Shown here piece by piece: positions 1 through 8,436 of a stretch of DNA of 64,000 bases (the stretch's first letter is position 1; every line of letters starts with the position of its first letter). Position numbers and translations under genes: made by a program. The stretch lies in contig CM053270.1 of assembly GCA_028583415.1 (NCBI GenBank), forward strand, positions 66,275,022-66,339,021. The letters run 5' to 3'. This DNA is from Protea cynaroides. Lineage: Eukaryota > Streptophyta > Magnoliopsida > Proteales > Proteaceae. A model generated the notes under the pieces. It saw only the letters and a list, made by a program, of their open reading frames with translations. It was not told where the DNA came from and searched no databases.

Positions 1-243
1 ACTTATGTGATTTGAGAGTTGTTTTATCTTGGAGGTATAAACGTATGAAACCCGGATTGCACTTATAAGGGGCATTTAAAAACCTTAAGGAGAGTATTCC
101 GATACGACTCAACTCTACACTTGTTCTCGTTTCTTCATCAACTTGTTCGTGTTGATTCATCAAGTGGACAAATTTCAAATTTCTGATTCAAAAAAAGATA
201 AGTCTTGACTCATTAAGTTAATTCATCTTAATTAGTTACAACA
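1..243. other. unannotated AT-rich sequence
   Basis: No open reading frame, RNA gene or recognisable repeat is visible before the first scaffold gap. Confidence 0.6.
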
Positions 244-743
244 NNNNNNNNNNNNNNNNNNNNNNNNNNNNNNNNNNNNNNNNNNNNNNNNNNNNNNNNN
301 NNNNNNNNNNNNNNNNNNNNNNNNNNNNNNNNNNNNNNNNNNNNNNNNNNNNNNNNNNNNNNNNNNNNNNNNNNNNNNNNNNNNNNNNNNNNNNNNNNNN
401 NNNNNNNNNNNNNNNNNNNNNNNNNNNNNNNNNNNNNNNNNNNNNNNNNNNNNNNNNNNNNNNNNNNNNNNNNNNNNNNNNNNNNNNNNNNNNNNNNNNN
501 NNNNNNNNNNNNNNNNNNNNNNNNNNNNNNNNNNNNNNNNNNNNNNNNNNNNNNNNNNNNNNNNNNNNNNNNNNNNNNNNNNNNNNNNNNNNNNNNNNNN
601 NNNNNNNNNNNNNNNNNNNNNNNNNNNNNNNNNNNNNNNNNNNNNNNNNNNNNNNNNNNNNNNNNNNNNNNNNNNNNNNNNNNNNNNNNNNNNNNNNNNN
701 NNNNNNNNNNNNNNNNNNNNNNNNNNNNNNNNNNNNNNNNNNN
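244..743. other. assembly gap (500 N)
   Basis: A run of exactly 500 N, the same length as the two other gaps in the window, so this is a placeholder rather than a measured distance. Confidence 0.99.
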
Positions 744-1092
744 GAAGAATCTATACAGTAATTGCGGAGTTAAAAATGTAGCTTCTAGTTAAGAGGAACA
801 TGAAAACCATAAACGTTGTAGTATTTTAAATACTTTTTATATTATAGCTATATATATGGTAATAAAACTCACGTCAAGGGTTTTCTATTTTTGGCTCTCT
901 TTATAATCATATAATATGATTAATGGTTATCATGGATGATTTTAGCTGTAGCTCTGATGGGCATTCAAATCTTTTTTTCTTTTTTCTGGGGATGGGGGAT
1001 TAAGATGGTATATACACATGTTATTTTTTAAGATTAAGATTTTCTATTCGAATCAAAATTGACCATGTGACGAAATAAATAATTGAAATTTG

Positions 1093-1285
1093 GGTAAATT
1101 ACACAGACACCCCCTCTACTGTTGTGAAATTAACAGAACTACCCTGCTTTTTCAAAAGTTACATAGAATACCCCTCTAACAATGCTATCATACAATCTCA
1201 CCCCTACCGTTACTTTCAACTTAACGGCAGATGGTCAAAATTTTTTAAAGAAAAAAATCCCCTTTGTTCCTCTTTATTCTCAAAC
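1093..1285 (+). repeat. Pack-MULE left terminal inverted repeat
   Basis: Begins GGTAAATTACA and pairs along its whole length with 2215-2406, with scattered mismatches. The outer end reads ACACCCCCTCTA and the inner end lies at CTCAAAC. Confidence 0.93.
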
Positions 1286-1469
1286 TAGATTGTTACAGAT
1301 TCAGCTATGATCTCGATGGCATTGTACCTTAATATTGGCTAGTGGTTTCCATTTGTTATTGGGTTTGCAAGTTGCTTCTTCTATTTTTTTGTTCCGAAGA
1401 GGTTTTTTTTGGGAATTTTTTGTAGTTTCCATTTTATATTTTGTTAAACGTGACAATGGTGATTTACAG

Positions 1470-1828
1470 TGAGGAATGTAAGAAAGATGTTCCAGTGGTG
1501 CTCATTGATATGCACAACTGTAGCCTTGAGTCTAGAATTAAGATGAATTTAGGTATGCCCTTTTGCTTTCCATATGATTTCTTTGCTTTTAATTTTGTTT
1601 TCTTCCATCGATTGGCTCCAATCTGATATTTGTGTTTTCTTTTCGACCAGAGGCACGGGTTGTAGATAGGGTTGCAGAAGGGAATAAACCAGTAGAAAAT
1701 AAGAAACCAGCAGAAAGGAAGAGGAAAGCGGCATCATCAAAACCAAAAGCAAATAAAAGTAAATTAGGGAAGAAAGTGAAGGATCTTAATGCGCCTAAGA
1801 GACCGCCGACTGCCTTTTTCCTCTTTAT
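1470..1828 (+). pseudogene. captured HMG-box gene fragment (HMGB7-like), two exons plus intron
   Basis: Exon 1470-1552 follows an acceptor-like TTTACAG and encodes a stretch containing SEECKKDVPVVLIDMHNCS. It ends at a donor (AG|GTATGC). A second exon 1651-1828 follows CGACCAG and encodes a Lys/Arg/Pro-rich linker leading into KRPPTAFFLFM, the start of an HMG box, ending at a donor-like AT|GTAATA. The phases join cleanly (codon split 1552/1651). Plant HMGB7-type proteins have this Cys/His-Asn-Cys motif, a basic linker and then the HMG box, so the source is probably such a chromatin-protein gene. The rest of the HMG box is absent, so this copy cannot make a complete protein. Confidence 0.8.
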
Positions 1829-1900
1829 GTAATACTTTCTTCTCTTCTTTCACTAGGTTAATGGATTATTTAGTCAGTGGATTTTAATGCATTTCAACGG

Positions 1901-2088
1901 ACTTTGGATCTTCATGGAAGGGTTTTAAAGGTGGGCCGAGAGCGGGATCAGAGACTTTCGATTCTTCATCCGTGGCTGATGCGTTTAGTGTTGCAATTGC
2001 TACTGTCGTTAGGGCTCCACCAACGGATTTCAAGGTTGTAAGGGAAGAATGGGCTGCAATCCATATTCAAACGGCGTCTCGTGCATAA
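1901..2088 (+). pseudogene. captured IQD (IQ67-domain) gene fragment
   Basis: From about 1915 the frame reads WKGFKGG, then SSSVADAFSVAIATVVRAPP and VVREEWAAIHIQTASRA, followed by TAA at 2086-2088. This is the region leading into and starting the IQ67 calmodulin-binding domain of IQD proteins (EEWAAI.IQTAFR...). The stop cuts it at the first IQ motif. It is a second, unrelated donor gene inside the same Pack-MULE, directly downstream of the HMG fragment on the same strand. Confidence 0.8.
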
Positions 2089-2214
2089 TACCTGAATCTG
2101 GTAAACTCCCTGTTAATTTCTCCCAATTTTCCAAATCTATAGACCCCCCCAAATTGTTGGAGAAGAACACACAGGCGGTAGTTGGAGAAGAAAGAGGAAC
2201 AAAGAGAGATTTTT

Positions 2215-2406
2215 GTTTGAGAATAAAGAGGAACAAAGGGTATTTTTATCTTTAAAAATTTTGACCATCTGCTGTTAAGTTGAAAGTAACGCTAGGGGTG
2301 AGATTGTATGATAGCATTGTTAGAGGGGTATTCTGTGTAACTTTTGAAAAAACAGGGTAGTTCTGTTAATTTCACAACAATAGAGGGGGTGTCTATGTAA
2401 TTTACC
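2215..2406 (-). repeat. Pack-MULE right terminal inverted repeat
   Basis: Reverse complement of 1093-1285. Ends ...GTAATTTACC, immediately followed by the second TTGAAATTT target duplication. Confidence 0.93.
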
Positions 2407-2534
2407 TTGAAATTTTGTATACATTGATTATCCAGATCATTCTTTAAAAAATTTAATAACCGGATTTATCACATCACCCTTCTACAAGCGATATGTTCCA
2501 AGGTGGATTGGTTATTTTAAAAAATAAAAATTGG

Positions 2535-3412
2535 TCTAACCCCAATTCTGGTCTAACCAAAATGGTGTGATGAACCATCAATAAATCAATGGTTCACCCA
2601 AGATCTCGTATAAGTCGTACCCACCATATCAAACCATACACACATTCTACATTAATAATCAGAGGTAATAAACAAATAAGCTGAAGTCTTACAGATAATG
2701 AACTGAAAGTTTTACAGTGATAAATAAGTATTTAATCCAATTATCTTCAAACCACAATACATAAAAATAAATAATCAATTACATATCTGATGTTTAAATT
2801 ATAACTAAACTTAAGCAAAAACACATTGGTTGCACTCGCATGATGAATCATGCGCATCTTCTTCAGCTTCTGCGTCCATCGCAGCAATGTGTCCATACGT
2901 CGGCGCATTTATATATTCTTCAACGGTAAGACCTGCATCATCAACTAAAAATATTCGTCGTCAAAAGGGTGAGCACACATCACGGCTCAGTGAGCAAACA
3001 AAACAATGCAACAAACATATGCATGCATTCAATTTATATCTTTGGTCTGGTTTATAAGTTTACAATATGATATAGAAAGGTTTGGTGGCCGCCGCACCTC
3101 TATACACAAGTGTGTGAATTCGCCCAATGGATCAAACATCATTGCCGTCCCACATGCACCCACCATGAAATAGAGATAGAACTAAAATATCCGAATCAAA
3201 CAGCATCAACACTTCCCTTGATGCCCTACCCATGCCAATACGTAAGCCCCTATTGGCCAGGACTAGCAAACTGGACACGCAACTAACCAATCCTAATGCC
3301 AAACAGTGTATCCAAGGTCTCACCCCAGTATCCCTCAATACGTCCATAGACATAGAGCTAAGGCCCCCTAGCAGAGTCAGAGACCACACGGTCCGAGACC
3401 ACCTCCCCTGAT
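2535..3412 (-). mobile_element. LTR X, part 1 (Tekay-type LTR, minus strand)
   Basis: The reverse complement matches the 3' half of the EL1/EL2 LTRs, including CTCGTATA, the 134-nt conserved segment and the TGATGAACC...AATTCTGG end. It stops at 3412, where EL1 inserted, and resumes at 22769 after the CTGAT duplication. Its terminus at about 2535 is degraded (expected TGTCACACCCC). It is closest to the EL2 LTR type. Confidence 0.85.
2811..2944 (-). CDS. conserved 134-nt LTR segment encoding a Cys-rich peptide, copy in LTR X
   Basis: Follows the acceptor-like TTTTAG (reverse strand of 2945-2950). The frame reads VDDAG...EEYINAPTYGHIAAMD..., ends HDSSCECNQCVFA and stops with TAA (2811-2813). 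No indels relative to the seven other copies. Probably an exon if the LTR transcript is spliced; the only in-frame Met in this copy is the late AAMD Met, since the YMN Met is Ile here. Confidence 0.45.
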
Positions 3413-3723
3413 TGTAATACCCGTATCATACTAACTGGTCTTACCACCTTGTATCAGGTCTTCCTATCATGGTCGGGCCAAACAGACCAAGTGCGTAAAG
3501 AAACCACAATGCTAGATATGAAATTGAACCCAAAATCACCTATTTAGGACTGTGTGACCTAAACAGGCATGGTCAACCACACCTCAGAATAATGCGACCA
3601 CTGGAGTCTGGGACGTGTGGTCACAGTTTTTGGATGTCAGACAGACTCGGTGATTAGGAAACCTTCCTAATCCGAAGGAGGCTCTTTCCTAATCTAAGTA
3701 AGACTCTATATGGAGGGTTTTCC

Positions 3724-3734
3724 TCTATATATAG
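3724..3734 (+). promoter_or_regulatory. LTR TATA box, EL1 5' LTR
   Basis: CTATATATAGG followed by ACGTCCCTTAG. The same TATA-GGACGTCCC block recurs at 15969 (EL1 3' LTR), 17138 (S2), 18001 (S3), 25000 and 34806 (EL2), so it is the conserved core promoter of this LTR group. Transcription would start about 30 bp downstream, just before the GA-rich leader. Confidence 0.75.
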
Positions 3735-4125
3735 GACGTCCCTTAGCCTCTTTCATCCTTTTAGAACTCAAACTGAAAGAGAGAGAAAGAGAAGAGGAAG
3801 AAGAGAAGGGGAATTGAAGAGGAAGACTAAGAGGAGAAATTTCACAGAGAACTCTGAATCTTCAACAAGTTTAAGGTATGAAAACGTTTCCCACATCAGT
3901 TGAATACCTAGAATAGATCATGGAGGAGATAGTGATTCAAGGTAAGACCCCAATCATCAAACCATGGACAAATTCTAAGAGATCCATGGAGAGAATCTAT
4001 TAGGATGATGGATTGTGTAAAATATGAATTTTAAGCCATAGAACAGTCATAGGAAGGATCATGATGATAAGCAAGGAATCAAAACATGAGGAAATTGAGT
4101 TGGGAGTGGAAAAGTCAACCATTAC

Positions 4126-4530
4126 ATGTGTGGTCGCATGTGTGGTCCCATGATATGCGACCACATGAGGCACATATGATCGACCACACTCCCTCGAGAA
4201 AATTCCAGGAAGGGTGTGGTCGCATGTGTGGTCCCATGATATGCGACCACATGAAACACACATAACTGACCACACACCCTCAGGAAAGTTCCAAGGAGGG
4301 TGTGGTCGCATGTATGGTCGCATGCTATGCTACCACACATAGCGACCACACGCCCTCGGGAAAGTTTCAGGGAGGGTATGGTCGCATGTGTTGTCGCATG
4401 GTATGCGACCACACATGTCGACTACACGCCCTCAGGAAAGTTTTAGGGAGGGTGTGGTCGCATGTATGGTCGCATGATATGCTACCACACCTTGCAACCA
4501 CACACCCTATGGTCGCAGAAACTGAGACCA
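4126..4530 (+). repeat. GGTCGCAT/ATGCGACC palindromic minisatellite in EL1 5' LTR
   Basis: Five tandem units of about 75-86 bp (TGGTCGCATG at about 4131, 4217, 4302, 4379, 4454). Each holds TGGTCGCATG facing ATGCGACCACA, so each can form a hairpin, and the units are joined by a conserved spacer containing CCCTC.GGAAA.TT. It lies between the donor-like site and the LTR 3' half. Confidence 0.88.
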
Positions 4531-5518
4531 CAGGTGCAACCACACCTGCGACCACTCAGCTTCTGGAAGTCTAAATTAAATGGAAATAAATTTTAATTTA
4601 AAATCTATAAATTTGTTAGGTTTCCAAGTGGTCTAAAACTGATTTACAAAGCTTAGAGGAGGAACAACCATCGACCAAAGGTAAAGGAATAAGACCTCAA
4701 CTAATTGACTAATAATAAACAGTTTTACCTATTGAGTCCAATGCCATGAATGATTCTATGCTTATATGCTTGTAATGTGCATTTCACAAGTCATCCAATA
4801 TTTCTGTTATTACTACTCATGCATATTTAATTCTGTTTATTTATAATATAATGATGATGATGATGATAGGAATAGGCATGTGAATGTATGTGTATGGTTA
4901 GTGTGCTTGATGCGAGTGGAGCATCAGGGGGAGGACGTGACACTGTGATTCATCTCGGTCACCAGACTCTAGCTCTATCTCTACTCAAGTCTTGCCCACT
5001 AACATCGTCGTATAACCATTACCTTAGCAGAACTATTACGTCGTAGGGCATCAGTGGAGGTGGTCCTGGACCATGTAGTCTCTGACTCTGTCGGGGGGCC
5101 TTAGCTCTATCTCTATGAACCTATTGAGGGATGCTGGGGTGAGGCCTTGGATACACTATTTGGCATTAGGATTGGTTAGTTGCGAGCCCAGTTTGCAAGC
5201 CCTCGCCAATAGGGGCTTACGTGTTGGTATGGGTAAGGCATCAGGGGAAGTGTTATGCGATGTTTGATCCGGGCACTTTAGCTCTATCTCTATTCCATGA
5301 TGGGTGCATGTGGGACGACAATGGTGTTTGATCCATTGGACCGCTTCACACACTCGTGTATAGAGGTGTGACGGCCACCAATCTTTTCTATAGCACATTG
5401 CAAACTTATAAATCAGACCAAAGATATGAATTGAATGCATGCATATGTTTATTGTATCGTTTTGTTTGCTCACTGAGCCATTATGTGTGCTCACCCTTTC
5501 AACGTCGAATATTTTTAG

Positions 5519-5652
5519 TTGATGATGCAGGTCCTACCGTGGAAGATTATATGAATGCACCAATGTTCGGACATGTTGCTGCGATGGATATAGAAGCTAT
5601 GATGGAGTCGCATGATTCCTCGTGCGAATGCAACTCTTGTGTTTTCGATTAG
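5519..5652 (+). CDS. conserved 134-nt LTR segment, copy in EL1 5' LTR
   Basis: Preceded by TTTTTAG. The frame reads DDAGPTVEDYMNAPMFGHVA, then IEAMMESHDSSCECNSCVFD and TAG (5650-5652). The same frame runs open upstream to 5356 without resembling coding sequence in other copies, so the acceptor is the better left border. The Cys/His tail H-x3-C-x-C-x2-C suggests a metal-binding microdomain (inference). No homologous family is recognised. Confidence 0.5.
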
Positions 5653-5923
5653 ATTTAGTTATTGGATTATCAGAAAGTATAATTGATTATTTTATTTTAT
5701 TTTATGTCTCGATTCATTTGAAGATAATTGGATAATTAATTATGTTATCACTGTTAGATACTCAATTCATTAATATTAAAGACTTCCGTTATTATTTATT
5801 TACTCTGATTATGGTTGTGGTTGTATCTATTTGATCAAATGGACACGGCCTATACGAGATCCTGGTTGAACCGTTGGTTCATAGACGGTTCATCACACCA
5901 TTCAGAATTGGGGAGTGACAACT

Positions 5924-5935
5924 TGGTATCAGAGC
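5924..5935 (+). other. EL1 primer binding site (initiator tRNA-Met type)
   Basis: TGGTATCAGAGC, the standard plant tRNA-Met PBS, three bases after the 5' LTR end. It fixes the plus-strand orientation of EL1. Confidence 0.9.
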
Positions 5936-6203
5936 GCTCAGGCTTTGTCTATCAAACTTCTATACTTCTACAAGAGTTCGTGAACTGAGTTAAGATAAAA
6001 TTTAAAAGCTTTAATAAGAACACACCATATGCACTTGTGTTATATGTGTCAATAAACTAAGAAAAAGAATAATGCACTTACGAAAATGAGAGACAAGTTC
6101 TATCTATATATCAAATGAGAATAAAACTAACATATATCTGAATCAGAGTACGGTCCATAATCCGGACAGTTACTCTGTAGTATAAAGTAAAAAGAGAAAG
6201 GCA

Positions 6204-7427
6204 TCATGGAGCTGGGGGTGCTGGAGGAGGAGGTGCCATACGATCTTGATCATAATCCTCAGCATATACCCTCGTAAGCCAAGCTATCTAAGTCTGGGTC
6301 ACCTGGAGACTAGCTGCCAGATCCACCACCCGCTGATCAGTAGCACGCTGGGCCTCCCGAATCTCATGCAGCAGCCCCATCACGTCATCTGGTGGTGGGT
6401 GCGAAGGACCAGCTAAGTGGGAGGGAACCCGAGAAGGGCCAGCTCTAGTGGAATGATGTGGTGATGGAGGAGGTATGGCATCCATGTCCATGAACATCTT
6501 ATCATCATCCTCCTCATCATCGCTCTGGTGGACTTCTGCTGCTGCCGCCTCCACCTCTGCTACCTCTACTCGAGTACGGGGATACACCATAACATTTTTC
6601 TCCTCGTTATTGACCTGCACATCTCGCATCCCCATCCTGCAGATGGCCTCCCAGTCAAGGTCAGTCAAAAAGTATCCTCGTGAATCCTCTCATCGACCAA
6701 GTCTACCTACAGGCGAGTGAGCAGAGTGGTGATCAAACGCCCATAGGGTAGGTTACCCACCAGACCAGGCGTCGTGGCACGGTGCATGGTCCTGATAATG
6801 ATATATATAAGGAAGGCAGATAGGTTGCCTAGTGCAGATGCAGTACAGAAGCTACTGGGTCAACTGTGAAACCTTCTCATAGTGCCCACTCTGGGGAATC
6901 AGGTTGCCCTGAATGATTTTGCAATACACTAGGGGCTCCGGCCCTAAGTTGATTGCTTTCATCTGCTAGCCATCATCCCTAAGAATCTAGCTGTCAATCT
7001 CTGTGCACATTCTCACTGACAGGAACTGCGGTTCCTTGGGTGCGCAGTATACCAAGGGACCATCATTTGAGAAACTCAGGAGATTAGCCAACTCCTGGCA
7101 GTTAAAGGAGATCTCCACCCCTTTAACTAAACTGATGATCCTGAGCTCTCTATCCCTATCTATGTCTTCTGGGTCACCCTCCACCTGTAAATTACAGTAA
7201 AACTGTTTCACCAACTCAGGACAGGTGCAACCCTCATACAGAATCACAGGGAGCCAACCCATATCACAGAATGCTTCCTCCACATCAAATAGGGCGAGGT
7301 TGGCCAAGTTGACACAACGACCCCCTTCCACCTTCTTACGCTCGTACCGAGCATACTGTGCTTCTGTTTCAATAGACCGAAAGCAATGGGGATCATGAAC
7401 TCTTTTCCATGTTATCTGCAAAGACAT
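6204..7427 (-). pseudogene. antisense gene between 5' LTR and gag of EL1 ('putative plant transposon protein'-like)
   Basis: Reads opposite to gag-pol. From about 7427 (Met upstream of ITWKRVHDP) it encodes HCFRSIETEAQYARYERKK, VEGGRCVNLANLALFD, GWLPVILYEG, LVKQFYCNLQVEGD and ELANLLSF. The C-terminal half (from about 6668) has acidic SDDEEDDD, PPSPHHSTRAGPS and a coiled-coil-like LLHEIREAQRATDQRV, ending PPAPPAP before the stop at 6204-6206. Stops at about 6283, 6967 and 6985 break it. The stops at 6967 and 6985 are sense codons in the EL2 copy, so the ancestor was probably intact. The overall pattern ('VREFYANL...' then 'K.I..NLIP') resembles the Pfam family of putative plant transposon proteins (Transposase_32); this is from memory of the family, not a search. 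Confidence 0.7.
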
Positions 7428-7509
7428 AGACCAACAAGCAATATATCCGATATAGTGAAAATTCAAAATTTTGGCATTATGACGACGTGAATTGGCCAAG
7501 AGCCTCACT

Positions 7510-8029
7510 TTTCACCCAAACAGTTGGGCAGGAGGACTTACATAGGTCCCAAATCATCCTGCAAGGCTCATACAATCGAAAATTTAAACTAGGTAGGTCG
7601 AATTTGAAGAAATTTTGATAATTGGGAAAAACCCTAAAATTTAGGTCAAAATTGAGAATTTTCAAGTTTCTATTAAACTAACCGATGAAACTCAAATTTT
7701 CTTGAGGGTTTTCATCCATTGGGTTGCCAATAGCAATAACCCCCAATAAAAATCATATTTTTACGGTCAGAAAAATATTAATTTGAACAAAACCCTATAA
7801 ATGGGGCAAAACCTAGGTATGAAAACTTAAAAAGGAGAAAGAGTGGGGAACATACCTGGAAGAACATAACGTAGGTTGTAAATCGATGAAAGAATCACCA
7901 AGTTTGTACGATCGACACTGTAGCAACTCAGTGGTGGCAAGTTGAGTTGAAAACAAAAGAGAAATATGGAGAATGGCTCAAAAATCAGGTTTAAAAATCT
8001 GATTTGGGATCCTGTGGTCGTACAATTCG
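7510..8029. other. EL1 leader, non-coding
   Basis: AT-rich sequence homologous to 28790-29280 of EL2. It includes the region upstream of the antisense gene: GGACTTACATAGGTCCC at 7536-7552 is the degraded counterpart of the EL2 TATATAAG. No gene is seen. Confidence 0.6.
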
Positions 8030-8285
8030 ATTAAAAATGCGACCCCACGATCAACCACACAATCACCACAGGCTCTCGGTGAGTTGACAGGGTTTGTGTG
8101 GTCGCAACCTTGTGGTCGTATATAGTGCGACCACACGATCGACCACAGGCTCTCGGTGAACTGACAGGGTTTGTGTGGTCACAACCCTGTGGTCGCATAT
8201 AGTGCGACCACAGGCTCTCGTTGAGTTGACAGGGTTTGTGTGGTCGCAACCTTGTGGTCGCATATACTGCAACCCCACCATCAAC
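8030..8285 (+). repeat. GTGGTCGCA minisatellite in EL1 leader upstream of gag
   Basis: About three units of 60-80 bp carrying GACAGGGTTTGTGTGGTCGCA...TAGTGCGACCACA. The core motif is the same GGTCGC/GCGACC palindrome as in the LTR minisatellite, but the spacer differs, so it is not a simple copy of the LTR array. Confidence 0.85.
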
Positions 8286-8436
8286 CCCACAATGAAAAAT
8301 GCCCTGTTTTGACTAAATTATTTTAAAGATTGAAATTTTGCCTTGTTTATTAGGATTTTGACATGAGAATGACATATATTATGATTTCCTCATATGTTCC
8401 TTGACTTTCAGACACTACCACCGTTGAAAATAGGGA

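Larger units (their letters stand above)
1092..2406 (+). mobile_element. Pack-MULE (Mutator-like, non-autonomous) with two captured gene fragments
   Basis: A 1.3-kb unit bounded by about 193-bp terminal inverted repeats (1093-1285 and 2215-2406) and a 9-bp target duplication TTGAAATTT (1083-1091 and 2407-2415). Long TIRs and a 9-bp duplication are the hallmarks of Mutator-like elements. The uninterrupted repeat copy A' has the unduplicated target (58045-58053), which confirms insertion. There is no transposase. The interior instead holds an HMG-box gene fragment with its intron and a fragment of an IQD gene, both on the plus strand. Retained intron sequence implies capture of genomic DNA rather than mRNA. 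Confidence 0.93.
750..2534 (+). repeat. repeat A, interrupted copy of an inverted pair
   Basis: Positions about 750-1091 plus 2407-2534 match, in reverse complement, the continuous segment 57925-58376. The match starts near the scaffold gap and ends abruptly at about 2534, where LTR X begins. The interruption at 1092-2406 is the Pack-MULE. The repeat has no visible coding potential. Whether A/A' is a dispersed non-coding transposon or a segmental inverted duplication cannot be decided from the window. Confidence 0.85.
3413..5920 (+). repeat. EL1 5' LTR
   Basis: TG...CA, 2508 bp. Contains a TATA box (about 3724), a GA-rich 5' leader (about 3776-3840), a conserved splice-donor-like AAG|GTATGA (GT at 3876), a palindromic minisatellite (4126-4530), an ATGATGATG run (about 4852), and the 134-nt conserved segment (5519-5652). 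Ends with ATTGGGGAGTGACA directly before the PBS. Confidence 0.92.

Noticed and set aside
1441..1832. A functional host HMG-box gene
   Set aside because: The fragment lies between the TIRs of a Pack-MULE with a 9-bp duplication and an empty site elsewhere, and the HMG box is cut after its first residues.
4126..4530. CRISPR-like repeat array
   Set aside because: Unit length and palindromy superficially resemble one, but spacers are themselves repeated, the host is a plant, and the array lies in an LTR.
4000..4574. Overlapping frames rich in HATTHATT / CDHTCDHT repeats
   Set aside because: Translation of the GGTCGC palindromic minisatellite in several frames; no frame is preferred between units.
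5924..5935. Part of a tRNA gene (TGGTATCAGAGC)
   Set aside because: It is the complement of a tRNA 3' end placed right after an LTR: a primer binding site. No cloverleaf is present.
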